The notes below the pieces were generated by a model. It was not told the DNA's origin. It did no database searches and saw only the letters and a program-made list of their open reading frames with translations. This document shows, piece after piece, positions 20,501 through 28,544 of a DNA stretch of 64,000 nucleotides. Numbering within the stretch: position 1 is the first letter of the stretch; each line of letters starts with the position of its first letter. The translations under genes were made by a program, and so were the position numbers. The stretch is from Vreelandella olivaria (GTDB lineage: Bacteria; Pseudomonadota; Gammaproteobacteria; Pseudomonadales; Halomonadaceae): contig AP019416.1 in NCBI GenBank assembly GCA_004295565.1, positions 2,852,001-2,916,000 on the forward strand, in the 5' to 3' direction.

Positions 20501-21209
20501 CGAGGGGCTTTCGGGCACCGGGCCCAAGGCCGGTGGCCCGCTCTACGTCAACCGCTTCCGCCGCACCGCGGAGGCTGAACACGTCGAGGCGCCAGAAGGA
20601 AAAGCCGTATCACTTAGCGATCTCCAGACAGCTCTTGATGAACTGGATGCGCGCAACTGGGCAGTACGACCCAATCGGATAGAGGTGCTGCGCAAGGCGC
20701 TCTCCGGCAAAGGCGGCGTAATCCGCAAGGCACTTGCCGAAACGGCAGCCTTGGATATGACGCCGCAGACATTGCCGGGGCCGACAGGTGAAAGCAACCG
20801 CCTGGCGATGTACCCCAAGGGCGTGGTGCTATGCCTAGGGCCAACCCTGGATATCGCCATCGCGCAAGCAGCGCAGGCCCTAGGCACGGGCTGTGCGGCC
20901 GTCGTGGTCGCACCCGGCGCCGAACAGGCCGTGAAGCCATTGATCGATGCCGGCGTGCCGGTGGCCGGGCTTGAGGGCAGCGTTTCAGCCGAGACGTTGA
21001 GCGAGGTCAAAGGGATTGCCGCGGTCGCCGCCGCTGGCAACAGCGACTGGACGCGTGAACTGCGCATTGCGCTGGCCAAACGCGACGGTGCCATCATACC
21101 GCTCGAGACCCAGACCATCTCGCCGGATCGCTACGTGGTGGAGCGCCATCTATGTATCGACACGACTGCCGCGGGTGGTAACGCCAGCCTATTGGCAACG
21201 GCTGAATAG
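17555..21209 (+). CDS. putA: Bifunctional proline dehydrogenase / glutamate-semialdehyde dehydrogenase, frameshifted
   Basis: Converts proline to glutamate in two steps, using FAD then NAD. About 1218 residues, matching PutA, without the ribbon-helix-helix DNA-binding N-terminus of E. coli PutA (it starts MNDHLHSDVSDLRSRIRSHY). The PRODH barrel shows GFNIDAEEQDRLDLSLDVIE, VRLVKGAYWDTEIK and FATHNAHT. The ALDH part shows SPWNFPLAI, ETGGLNSM and the catalytic cysteine in SFQSAGQRCSALRM, then the usual C-terminal extension ending TTAAGGNASLLATAE. Breaks near 18270, 19075, 19290, 19460 and 19785. GGAGAG precedes the start. Membrane-associated enzyme that feeds electrons to quinone. Confidence 0.93.
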
Positions 21210-21331
21210 GTCGGCGCTAAATGGTAGGTGCTTAGGAATCGGTGCTTAGGAGGCGAGCGGCTCATTGAGGTCGCTCGCCCTCCTCCCGTACTCAGCAAAC
21301 GCTGATCACTGGTCTCAGCGATCAATCATTT

Positions 21332-21358
21332 AAGCCACTACTCGTTAGTGGCTTTTTT
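21332..21358 (+). terminator. Intrinsic terminator downstream of putA
   Basis: Hairpin AAGCCACTA-ctcgt-TAGTGGCTT followed by a T-run to 21358. It is a classic rho-independent terminator, and its T-run ends about 40 bases before the inferred cassette boundary at 21400. Confidence 0.85.
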
Positions 21359-21420
21359 GTATTGGCAGCCGGCATTTACGGAGGATTCCCCTGCAATTTG
21401 TTAAACACTCACTTGAATGC

Positions 21421-21432
21421 GCACTCTAGTGC
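21421..21432. promoter_or_regulatory. Inverted repeat upstream of ccdA, candidate operator
   Basis: GCACT-CT-AGTGC, followed directly by an AT-rich ATATAA. CcdA-type antitoxins autoregulate by binding palindromes near the operon promoter. The position 45 bases before the ccdA start fits that. Confidence 0.4.
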
Positions 21433-21476
21433 ATATAACTTTAATGGTATTGGTTACAACTCTGTGGAGGGCAAAA

Positions 21477-21752
21477 ATGCCAGAACTGTACGATACAGCC
21501 GCACCTAAAAAGGCAGCAAACCTGTCTGTGAACAGTGACCTACTCAATAAGACCCGCGCTCTGAACATTAACCTTTCAGCCACCCTGGAGCGGGCGCTGA
21601 AGGAAGAGCTTGCGAAACGGGAGGCCGCCCAATGGGTCGAAGAAAACCGTAGTGCAATCAAGAGCTATAACGAATTCGTTGAGCAACATGGATGCTTTGG
21701 CGACGAATTCCGGGAGTCTTGGCGGCACAATTCGACGTTTACCCTAACCTAA
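21477..21752 (+). CDS. ccdA: CcdA-type antitoxin
   Basis: ATG at 21477 follows GGAGGG. The N-terminal half (KAANLSVNSDLLNKTRALNI) is the ribbon-helix-helix DNA-binding part. The C-terminal half (REAAQWVEENRSAIKSYNEF, then VEQHGCFGDEFRES) is the disordered toxin-neutralising tail. Family proteins usually stop right after GDEFR-F or a similar end. Here the frame reads on for ten residues and overlaps ccdB by 34 bases, so a small indel near 21718 is possible. Type II system that binds CcdB. Confidence 0.85.
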   Translation: MPELYDTAAPKKAANLSVNSDLLNKTRALNINLSATLERALKEELAKREAAQWVEENRSAIKSYNEFVEQHGCFGDEFRESWRHNSTFTLT

Positions 21753-22039
21753 GTAAAACCAGCAAAGCGCACTCTCCTTACCTGATAGCTATTCAAAGCG
21801 CCCTTCTGACCGACTTGGCAACTCGTATCGTTATCCCTTTGGCAAGGCGCGCTGCTTTTGGCGAACAGGCCATGCGGGGCCTCACGCCAGAGATAACGTT
21901 CAACGATCAGACGTTGCTCTTGCTCACTCCGCAGATTTCCTCGGTGCCCGAAAAGTACCTAAAGAATCCCGTCGGCTCCCTCTCGCACTTCAGAGATCGC
22001 ATTATTGCCGCACTGGATCTCGCGGTCACTGGCATTTAA
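21719..22039 (+). CDS. ccdB: CcdB-type toxin
   Basis: 107 residues from a TTG start at 21719 (AAQFDVYPNL, matching the usual AQFDVY opening). The core has SPYLIAIQSALLTDLATRIV and VIPLARR. CcdB poisons DNA gyrase with its C-terminal residues, which are Trp-Gly-Ile in the F-plasmid toxin. Here the end is AVTGI, with threonine at the tryptophan position, so toxicity is uncertain. The stop TAA lies inside the attC-like site that follows. Confidence 0.8.
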   Translation: MAAQFDVYPNLSKTSKAHSPYLIAIQSALLTDLATRIVIPLARRAAFGEQAMRGLTPEITFNDQTLLLLTPQISSVPEKYLKNPVGSLSHFRDRIIAALDLAVTGI

Positions 22040-22112
22040 CGCCTAAGCGCACCGGTGGTCTTGTTGTAGCGGAGCGGAGACAAGACAATCCGTGTAACGC
22101 GCATTGTTATGG
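22034..22112 (-). other. attC-like integron recombination site
   Basis: Read on the minus strand it starts CCATAACAATGCGC and ends GCGCTTAGGCGTTAAAT. The 3' core GTTAAAT fits GTTRRRY exactly. It folds: TAAC with GTTA, GCGC with GCGC, CACGG with CCGGTG leaving one unpaired G, then ATTGTCTTGT with ACAAGAC around a 15-base loop. Paired outer and inner boxes and an extrahelical base are the defining traits of attC sites. It begins next to the VOC stop codon and includes the ccdB stop codon, as attC sites usually abut their gene. Confidence 0.6.
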
Positions 22113-22498
22113 TCATTGCTCCCTAAGCTCAATCTTTCTGCCATCAGGATCACGAACAATGTAAATCTGTTTGCCATTGGATTCGTTCTGGGTTGCAGTT
22201 GCCACTTGGGAGAGACCCTCCGGTATGCGACTTACCGAAAAACCCACCCTGGTATTTCCTATCGTCTCGTTTTCCGCCAAGGGATAAAGCTCAAATACGA
22301 AACCGGCATCTTGCGACGAATAGTGCGAAGGCCCGCCGCCGTGTTTCTCCTTGACGAAGGTAAACCCTAGTAGTTCATAAAACTGCTTACTCTTCTCCAA
22401 TTCTTTGCACCGCAGAACAAGGAGATTAAGTTTCATAGCTCACCCGAAAACCATACAAGTTTATTTATAAGCATGCGTATTTTTCTAGAAAGCCTAAC
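22041..22498 (-). mobile_element. Putative integron-type gene cassette carrying a VOC gene
   Basis: On the minus strand the unit starts at GTTAGGC (GCCTAAC at 22492-22498), a perfect core site identical to the one at the end of attI1. The VOC gene starts 56 bases later and ends next to the attC-like hairpin. About 460 bases with one promoterless gene is the normal cassette layout. The DNA upstream of the core site shows no second attC and no integrase. An isolated cassette at a secondary site, or the relic of a lost integron, would explain it. Confidence 0.45.
22113..22436 (-). CDS. VOC/glyoxalase-bleomycin resistance-fold protein
   Basis: 107 residues, intact. The opening MKLNLLVLRCKELEKSKQFY and LGFTFVKEKHGGGPSHYS, then GFVFELYPL and VRDPDGRKIEL, give the paired beta-alpha-beta-beta-beta modules of the vicinal oxygen chelate superfamily. 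Metal ligands by analogy would be an N-terminal residue, HYS, FEL and IEL. Substrate unknown. VOC genes are frequent integron cassette cargo. It is convergent with ccdAB. Confidence 0.75.
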   Translation of the reverse strand: MKLNLLVLRCKELEKSKQFYELLGFTFVKEKHGGGPSHYSSQDAGFVFELYPLAENETIGNTRVGFSVSRIPEGLSQVATATQNESNGKQIYIVRDPDGRKIELREQ

Positions 22499-22843
22499 AC
22501 CATAAAAACCTTCAAGGTATTGATAGGAATGGAAAATCACCGATCTCCAATGCAAACCACGCTAGAAAAAAGCGCATTACAGACTAAAAATACTGCATAT
22601 AGCTGTGCATACTCCCATGCTAATTAGGTACTCAAATGGCCAGCAACCCGCTCCTGAATTATGCCTCATCGGTCTCACCTCCCTCCCAATAACGTTTGTC
22701 TAATAACCCTTGCCCTGGATCAATAATCCACTCCCTGGGTCTCGTTACACTGGCTTCATCGTTAAGCGGCTATCGAATGGCCGCCCAGCTTTACAACTAG
22801 TTAGTCGTTTAAAACTGACTGTTTTAACACCAGGAGTGAACCC
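22499..22843. other. Non-coding stretch upstream of ompW
   Basis: No gene is visible. The left part (to about 22640) is distinctly AT-richer than the flanking genes, continuing the composition of the cassette region. The right part should hold the ompW promoter. A clear AGGAG ribosome site precedes ompW at 22832, but no convincing promoter or FNR-type box could be singled out. Confidence 0.4.
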
Positions 22844-23470
22844 ATGCGTAAAGCCGCCCTGCCTACCTTACTTGTATCCACTGTTGCCGCTGCGGCAATG
22901 ATGACCAGCAGCCAGACATTCGCCTATGGCGCTGGGGATTTTTTCACCCGCGTGGGTGTTGCCAAAGTCGCCCCTAAAAGCGACAACGGCTCGCTGGCCA
23001 ACGGTGCGCTGTCCGTGGATGTACAGGATAAAACCGATTTCGCGTTCACCTTGGGCTATCGTTTCCACGATAAAGTCGGCGTGGAGCTCCTGGCCGCGCT
23101 GCCGTTCGAGCACGACATCCATTTGAACGGCGACAATATCGCCTCCACCAAACACCTGCCGCCGACCCTAACGCTGCAGTACTACCCGCTGGGTGGCACT
23201 CAGTCCCGCGTACAGCCTTATGTCGGTGCGGGCATTAACTACACCCACTTCTCCGATGAAGAGCTGACGATTGGTGATTTAGACCTGGATGACTCCTGGG
23301 GTGCAGCGGGCCAGGTAGGCGTTGATCTACTGATTGATGATCACTGGGCGCTGAACGCCGCGGCTTGGTACATCGATATCGATACCGATGCCAGCGTTAA
23401 TGGTGCGGGAGTTGGTACCGTTGAGATCGATCCTCTCGTGGTGATGGCAGGCCTCAGCTACCGCTTCTAA
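22844..23470 (+). CDS. ompW: OmpW-family outer membrane protein
   Basis: 208 residues with a Sec signal peptide (ending SSQTFAYGAGD). The mature part starts with GDFFTRVGVAKVAP, the first strand typical of OmpW, and ends in SYRF, a terminal phenylalanine for barrel assembly. LTLQYYPLGG and VQPYVGAGINYTHF are family signatures. An eight-stranded outer-membrane barrel that forms a hydrophobic channel. Intact. Often responsive to oxygen or salt in other bacteria, but no regulator site is visible here. Confidence 0.9.
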   Translation: MRKAALPTLLVSTVAAAAMMTSSQTFAYGAGDFFTRVGVAKVAPKSDNGSLANGALSVDVQDKTDFAFTLGYRFHDKVGVELLAALPFEHDIHLNGDNIASTKHLPPTLTLQYYPLGGTQSRVQPYVGAGINYTHFSDEELTIGDLDLDDSWGAAGQVGVDLLIDDHWALNAAAWYIDIDTDASVNGAGVGTVEIDPLVVMAGLSYRF

Positions 23471-23502
23471 GCCGCCTGCAAAACCGCTAGCGGATATTCT
23501 CC

Positions 23503-23530
23503 ACAAAGCCTGCCTCACGGCGGGCTTTGT
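23503..23530. terminator. Probable bidirectional terminator between ompW and yqcC
   Basis: Hairpin ACAAAGCC-tGCC-tcac-GGCg-GGCTTTGT between two convergent genes. There is no long T-run on either side, so strength is uncertain. Confidence 0.55.
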
Positions 23531-23550
23531 GCGTTTAGTGGTATGCCGCT

Positions 23551-23886
23551 TTAAGTACTTTCAGTGACGATCTGGTCGACCTTCTCTACCGCACGCACAA
23601 TCAGCAGCTGGTGGTGAGCGGGTGTTTTTTCCTGCTGCAAGTAAGCTGCCACGGCGGGCGCTACCTCGCATTTAGCGGGCATGGCGGCGCGCGCATCCAT
23701 CAGGGCGTTCAAGCGGGCAATAAACACAAAGCGAATCCATTGCGGCAGCGACATGGTGTCGATGCAAAACGGCTGCTGGCTGGCAAATGCCTCTGCATCG
23801 GGTGTTGGCATGCGCCATAGATCGGCGGCTTTCATCGACGCTTCTAGCTCTAAAAGCGCTGTCTGCAGCGGTTGATAAGTACTCAT
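23551..23886 (-). CDS. yqcC: YqcC family protein (DUF446)
   Basis: Start set at MSTYQPLQTALLELEASM (23886), which matches where the family begins. The longer ORF upstream looks non-coding. The core LWRMPTPDAEAFASQQPFCI and TMSLPQWIRFVFIARLNAL is the DUF446 signature, about 111 residues. Helical protein of unknown function, often next to a pseudouridine synthase gene in other genomes but not here. Intact. Confidence 0.85.
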   Translation of the reverse strand: MSTYQPLQTALLELEASMKAADLWRMPTPDAEAFASQQPFCIDTMSLPQWIRFVFIARLNALMDARAAMPAKCEVAPAVAAYLQQEKTPAHHQLLIVRAVEKVDQIVTEST

Positions 23887-24216
23887 AAAGTCGCTTGTCA
23901 CTACCTTGAGAAATGAATAAGTGTATCGTCTGCCCATTATCCCCACTCAGCGAGCGCCTTGCCACCTATCAACGCTCGCGGGAAGTTATCCATAGACTCA
24001 CAGAAAACCTGCACGAGCCTGTGGATAAACTATGGAAAGGTGTCGCAACGCTTGCTCTCATGGGGCTTTCGCAGAGTTGATTAATTTTTAACCGCATTGT
24101 CATTAATGCTAATGCCTTAAGGCACTGTCATTAACACCATGTTTTTATCAGTCACTGCGGCTGACAGTGCCACATCAGCAAGGTAGAGTGCAGGCTTGCA
24201 ACGCGGAAGGATGTCA
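23887..24216. repeat. Non-coding region with a 10-base inverted repeat
   Basis: GGCACTGTCA at 24121-24130 and TGACAGTGCC at 24162-24171 are perfect inverted copies 31 bases apart. A related TGTCATTAA occurs twice (near 24097 and 24126). It lies just upstream of the DUF3549 gene and could be an operator pair or a transcript hairpin. Nothing else is visible in this 330-base gap. Confidence 0.4.
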
Positions 24217-25250
24217 TGCAACCGATTCAAACCCTTGATGAGTTTTTTACCCGCAGCGGTGGCGAGGTTTCCCTTTACCATATGGGGCGCCATGTCGTGC
24301 CCTGCCCGCGGGAGTCACTCGCCGCCTTTGAAGGTGGCGAAATGGCCTGGCCAGAACCCTGGCAAGGCCAAGCACGCTAGCCATTGTGTTTCGCCTTGGC
24401 GATATGCCCGAACCGGCTATCTGGTTCTTAGCCTTGCCGCTGGATGAGCAGGGCATGATAGCCCCGCCCAGCGCGATGCGTTTTTAAACCGGCTGCTGGA
24501 AACACTGGGGCGCGCGGTTTCTAACGTGGGTCGTGAAGAAACAGCGGACGTAGATCACTTAATGAAGGATAATCCCCTCGCCTTCACGCCTAGCGTCACT
24601 TTCCAAGCCATGCTCAATGCCCGTGCTACCCACGACAGGGGGCTGTCGGCCAGCCAACATTTGGAGCCCGTTGAGGCCTACTTAAGTGGCCAGCAAACGA
24701 TTGATTGGCAGGCGCTGGGATTACAAGGGATTGCCGATTACGTCGTGCGTATGGCAACACCTGACGCTGAATCGTTAGCACAGCGGCTGCCTGAACTGCC
24801 CACCACCGTTATCCACTCATTGTGCTACTGTTTAGAGCACCAGCCATTGCAGCAGCCGTTGGTCGTTGCACTGCAACGATGTGGGGAAGCCGCCGCACAA
24901 GTGGGTGACATTGAAACCCTGTGTGCCTGCCTGCGTGCAGTGGGTAATACGGACACATCAGCGGTGGGTGATTGGTATACGGCCTTACTTAACGACTCAG
25001 CGGCCTGTGGGCCGGATGTTCTGGCGGCCATCGCCGGACGCGGCTGGGGTTATTTGGAAGACGCGCAGCGCCTGCCACTTTTCTGCAACGCTTAGCAGAA
25101 GATGAGCGTAGCGATTTTGCCGCCGTCGTGCGTGATATTGCGTTAATACCACGACTACGCTTACCGGTCATGATGGCACTGCGGGATGCACCTAGTGGCT
25201 CCGCTACTCAACGCCGTTTGACACAGATGATGTCACAGAGGAACGCTTGA
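24217..25250 (+). CDS. DUF3549 family protein, frameshifted
   Basis: ATG at 24217, beginning QPIQTLDEFFTRSGGEVSLY and MGRHVVPCP, the characteristic start of DUF3549. Breaks near 24375 and 24460 lead into the main segment (MKDNPLAFTPSVTFQAMLNA). A third break near 25085 gives the last residues LIPRLRLPVMMALRDAPSGS and a stop at 25248-25250. About 344 residues, as in the family. No known function. It lies 33 bases before the RimB-like gene on the same strand. Confidence 0.8.
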
Positions 25251-25283
25251 TCCGATGTCACTTTTAATTGCAAGGAGTGAGCC

Positions 25284-25748
25284 GTGAAGGAATTACCCTA
25301 TCAGGCCAAAGCGGTCATTGGCCGCCGCGAGATGGTGACGCTACCTGAGCTAGGGCTTCACCTATGCTGTAAAGCTGACACTGGCGCGCGAACATCTGCT
25401 CTGCATGCAGAAGAGATAGAGACACACGAAGACGAACATGGTCAACTATGGGTCAGTTTTATTACTCACAGTGGCGGCCCGGAAACACCGGCTCACCGCT
25501 ACAGCTTGCACTTGCATGATCGGCGCCGCGTTACCAGCTCCAACGGTCATAGCGAGTGGCGTTATGTCATACGTACCCCTATGCAGATGGGCGATTTGAA
25601 TTTTCCAGTTGAACTGACCCTTACTGACCGCAGCAATATGCGGCATCCGATGCTACTGGGACGCCGCGCCATGCGTCGTCTCATGGTGGCGCCCGGTGCT
25701 GCATTTTGCACGGTGAGCCTTAACCCCTTATTAGTCGCCTTAATTTAA
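25284..25748 (+). CDS. rimB: RimB-like retropepsin-type protease (ATP-dependent zinc protease family)
   Basis: 154 residues, intact. The active-site stretch [17 protein letters not shown] has the Asp-Thr-Gly of retropepsin-like aspartyl peptidases (PF05618). The C-terminus carries [20 protein letters not shown], the conserved LLGR region. In Pseudomonas, RimB trims the glutamate tails that RimK adds to ribosomal protein S6, and here it sits 16 bases before rimK. The older name zinc protease is probably a misnomer. Confidence 0.85.
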   Translation: MKELPYQAKAVIGRREMVTLPELGLHLCCKADTGARTSALHAEEIETHEDEHGQLWVSFITHSGGPETPAHRYSLHLHDRRRVTSSNGHSEWRYVIRTPMQMGDLNFPVELTLTDRSNMRHPMLLGRRAMRRLMVAPGAAFCTVSLNPLLVALI

Positions 25749-25764
25749 GCTCGGAGTCTCCTAC

Positions 25765-26671
25765 ATGCATATCGCTCTGCTGTCACGCAATCGCAATTTG
25801 TACTCTACCCGCCGACTGGTTGAAGCCGCAGAGCAGCGTGGGCATACCGCCCGCGTGGTGGATACGCTGCGCTGCTATATGAGCATTACCTCGCACCACC
25901 CTTCGATTCACTATAAAGGCCAAGAGATTGAGCCTTTCGATGCGGTGATTCCGCGCATTGGCTCATCGGTGACTTTTACGGCTGCGCGGTGCTGCGTCAA
26001 TTTGAAATGATGGGTACCTACGTTATCAACGATAACGTCTCGATTACCCGTTCGCGGGATAAATTGCGCTCGCTGCAACTGCTATCACGCAAAGGCTTGG
26101 GGCTGCCGATTACCGGCTTTGCCCACTCCCCGACGACATTCCCGATTTGATTACCATGGTCAAAGGCGCGCCGCTGGTCATCAAACTGCTCGAAGGCACC
26201 CAGGGAATTGGCGTGGTATTGGCGGAAACCAATCAGGCGGCCGAATCCGTCATTCAGGCCTTCATGGGCATGAAAGCCAATATCATGGTGCAGGAGTACA
26301 TCAAAGAAGCCCGTGGCGCCGATATTCGCTGCTTCGTGATCGGTGATAAGGTCGTCGCCTCAATGAAGCGCCAAGCGGCAGATGGTGAGTTCCGTTCGAA
26401 CCTACACCGCGGCGGCACCGCCAGCGTGATCCGGATCACGCCTGAAGAGCGCTCAACGGCTATTCGCGCCGCCAAGGCCATGGGGCTGCGCGTGGCGGGC
26501 GTCGATCTGCTGCGTTCCAATCACGGGCCGGTGATTATGGAGGTTAACTCTTCACCTGGTTTGCAGGGCATTGAGAACGCAACCGGTAAAGATATTGCCG
26601 GAATGATTATTGAACACATTGAAAGAAACGCCATGCCTGCCCGCAAAGCGCCACCCAAGCCTAAAGGCTAA
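25765..26671 (+). CDS. rimK: Ribosomal protein S6 glutamate ligase, two frameshifts
   Basis: ATP-grasp ligase adding glutamates to the C-terminus of S6. The first segment starts [20 protein letters not shown] and ends in [11 protein letters not shown]. After breaks near 25985 and 26130 the main segment has [17 protein letters not shown], the ATP-binding [18 protein letters not shown], and the metal-binding end [15 protein letters not shown]. About 302 residues, normal for RimK. The functional pair with RimB upstream is conserved. Confidence 0.92.
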
Positions 26672-26757
26672 GGTAAAATATTAAAATAATCCGCTTCGGG
26701 GGTGGCAAATAGTCGCTGTCACCCCACAATCTGCGTCACCGAAGGAGGTAGACGCTC

Positions 26758-27204
26758 ATGTTTCTCGATAATCGCCAAGTGGCGATGGACAGCGTATTGG
26801 AAGCGCTGGCCGATAGCATTGATTATTTCCAAGACAATATTGAACGCCTGCGCCCCTCGCTGCGTGACGCTTTAAAGCCGCATTACGCTGCGCGGCTTAA
26901 GCAGATGCGCAAGTTGCAGGAGCTTGCCCGTGCGCATTTGAAAATGCTGCCCCGGGATGCGGACGTTGAGCGCGATGATTTTTTATGGCTGTGGAGTCGC
27001 CTTAAAAGCTTCGTCGGCAACGATAGCCAAGTACTCATCAATGAGCTATTGGAGCAAGAGCGTGTCTTAATGCAGGCGCTCTCCTCGCTATATACCCATC
27101 CACTACCCGATCCGATCGAACCGGTGGTCGAGGAGTGCATGCAGGGGTGCCGAAAACTTATCCGCGAGCTTTATGCGCTGCAAAAGCGCAAAACGCACCG
27201 TTAA
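26758..27204 (+). CDS. Helical protein related to the DUF2383 (ferritin-like) group
   Basis: 148 residues, intact, with GGAGG 9 bases before the ATG. Predicted all-helical: VLEALADSIDYFQDNIERLR, then WLWSRLKSFVGNDSQVLINE, then LLEQERVLMQALSSLY and PLPDPIEPVVEECMQGCRKL. This pattern (bundle of four helices with an exposed VLINELLEQE) resembles DUF2383 proteins. No iron ligands can be assigned with confidence. Its stop codon overlaps that of sanA on the other strand. Confidence 0.5.
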   Translation: MFLDNRQVAMDSVLEALADSIDYFQDNIERLRPSLRDALKPHYAARLKQMRKLQELARAHLKMLPRDADVERDDFLWLWSRLKSFVGNDSQVLINELLEQERVLMQALSSLYTHPLPDPIEPVVEECMQGCRKLIRELYALQKRKTHR

Positions 27205-27922
27205 GGGGCTGCAAAGCGCTCGTTTAGTGAAGGCAGGATAAGATCGATGGGCGCCCGTCTAGGTAACTCGATGGGCTCGGGCGTACCGAGAAAATAGGGC
27301 TCCCTCCCCATACATAGAGATCCCCCAGGGTGGCCACCCGCGCTGCCCATTCGCGCAGCTTTAAACGCCATCCCACCGTTACGTTAGGGTCATCTGCCAC
27401 GCAGCCAGTCACGTCGATACCCAGCTCACGACCAATATAGACCGCGCGGGGAAGGTGCCAGCTCTGGGTGATCAGCAGGGCTTTCTCTAGTTGAAACACA
27501 TCCCGGGCACGCGCCAGCGTGTCATAGGTACTAAAGCCCGCAAAATCCATGGTCAACTGCTCAGAGGCCACGCCCCGCCGATACAGCTCACGCCACATGG
27601 CTCTTGGCTCATTATACGCCTGGGTACGGTTATCCCCGGAAAGCAACAGATGCTCCACCTGGGACTGCTCAATTAAGGTAGCAGCCGTTCGCATGCGCGC
27701 ATGGAAGTGTGGGTTTCGCCCTCCTCTCCGAGTCCAGTGAGACGTGCCGAAGACAATTCCCACCTCAGCCGGGCGGCACTGCTGTGGCTGACGCTCAATA
27801 TAAGCGGCAGTCGTCGCGAGCACCCAAAAATTGCCACCTATAAACAGCAATGTCGCCAGCAGCAGTAGTGCTCCTAGCGACATTAATAAACGCTTCGACC
27901 ACGTTAATAACACGTTATGCAT
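27201..27922 (-). CDS. sanA: SanA/YdcF-like DUF218 protein, frameshift near C-terminus
   Basis: One N-terminal membrane helix (residues 13-37), then VGIVFGTSHWTRRGGRNPHF, LLLSGDNRTQAYNEPRAMWR and STYDTLARARDVF, all DUF218 motifs. The sequence resembles SanA, linked to envelope permeability and vancomycin exclusion. A base is missing near 27310 (LYVWG then GSPIF). The other frame gives EPYFLGTPEPIELPRRAPID and a stop at 27201. Last gene of the suf run, 19 bases after sufT, possibly by read-through. Confidence 0.8.
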
Positions 27923-27940
27923 CCAGCTCCCCAGCCGGGG

Positions 27941-28510
27941 TTAGAACATGCCGAGTTCAAGCTTGGCCTCGTCACTCATCATGTCACGGCTCCAGGGTGG
28001 ACTGAAGACTATTTCGGTGTGTACTTTGCTGATCTGTGGCGCACCGAGAATCTTATTGCGCGCATCCGCGGCGATCACATCGCCCATCCCACAGCCGGGC
28101 GCCGTCAGCGTCATGCGAATGGTAACAAGTCGCTCGCCGCTGATCAGGCGTTCAATTCGGCAGCCATAGACCAGCCCAAGATCAACGATATTGACCGGAA
28201 TTTCCGGGTCAAAGCAGGTACGTAGCTGATCCCACACGAACTGCTCTATCTCCTGTTCAGAAGCCGTTTCCGGCAGCGTAGGACGCGGTAAAGGCTCAAG
28301 CCCCAGGGCATCCAGGTTGCTCCCCTCGATTAAGTAGAGCCGCCCCTCAAAACCGACGCTTACCGTACTGCCTTTCGCCTGCATAACGCTAACAACACTG
28401 TCTTCGGCCAGTGTTTCCGTACTACCAAACGGAATGGCAATAGCCTCCACATCGCGCTGGAGGGGTAACTGTTGGCCACGCTCTAGACTGGCAACTTGCT
28501 CAAGATCCAT
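27941..28510 (-). CDS. sufT: Iron-sulfur cluster assembly protein SufT
   Basis: Start set at MDLEQVASLERGQQLPLQRD (28510). About 189 residues, intact. The C-terminal MIP18/DUF59 domain shows DPEIPVNIVDLGLVYGCRIE and TLTAPGCGMGDVIAADARNK, with the conserved cysteine of the TxxGC motif. The N-terminal domain is the SufT-specific addition. It assists maturation of Fe-S proteins, and its place directly after sufS supports the call. Confidence 0.9.
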   Translation of the reverse strand: MDLEQVASLERGQQLPLQRDVEAIAIPFGSTETLAEDSVVSVMQAKGSTVSVGFEGRLYLIEGSNLDALGLEPLPRPTLPETASEQEIEQFVWDQLRTCFDPEIPVNIVDLGLVYGCRIERLISGERLVTIRMTLTAPGCGMGDVIAADARNKILGAPQISKVHTEIVFSPPWSRDMMSDEAKLELGMF

Positions 28511-28544
28511 AACTGTCCTTATGACGATTCTTAAAGAACCGACC

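Larger units (their letters stand above)
21400..22040. mobile_element. Putative integron-type gene cassette carrying ccdAB
   Basis: The segment is bordered by GTTAAAC (21400-21406), which fits the integron core site GTTRRRY, and by ATTTAAC (22034-22040), which is GTTAAAT on the minus strand. It contains the toxin-antitoxin pair ccdAB and nothing else. Toxin-antitoxin pairs are typical cargo of large integrons and often keep their own promoter. No integrase gene is in the window. The left boundary is less certain than the right because only the core heptamer is visible there. Confidence 0.4.

Noticed and set aside
22034-22112. Treating the hairpin between ccdB and the VOC gene as a plain terminator
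   Set aside because: There is no T-run on either strand, the stem is interrupted in the attC manner, and the ends match integron core sites.
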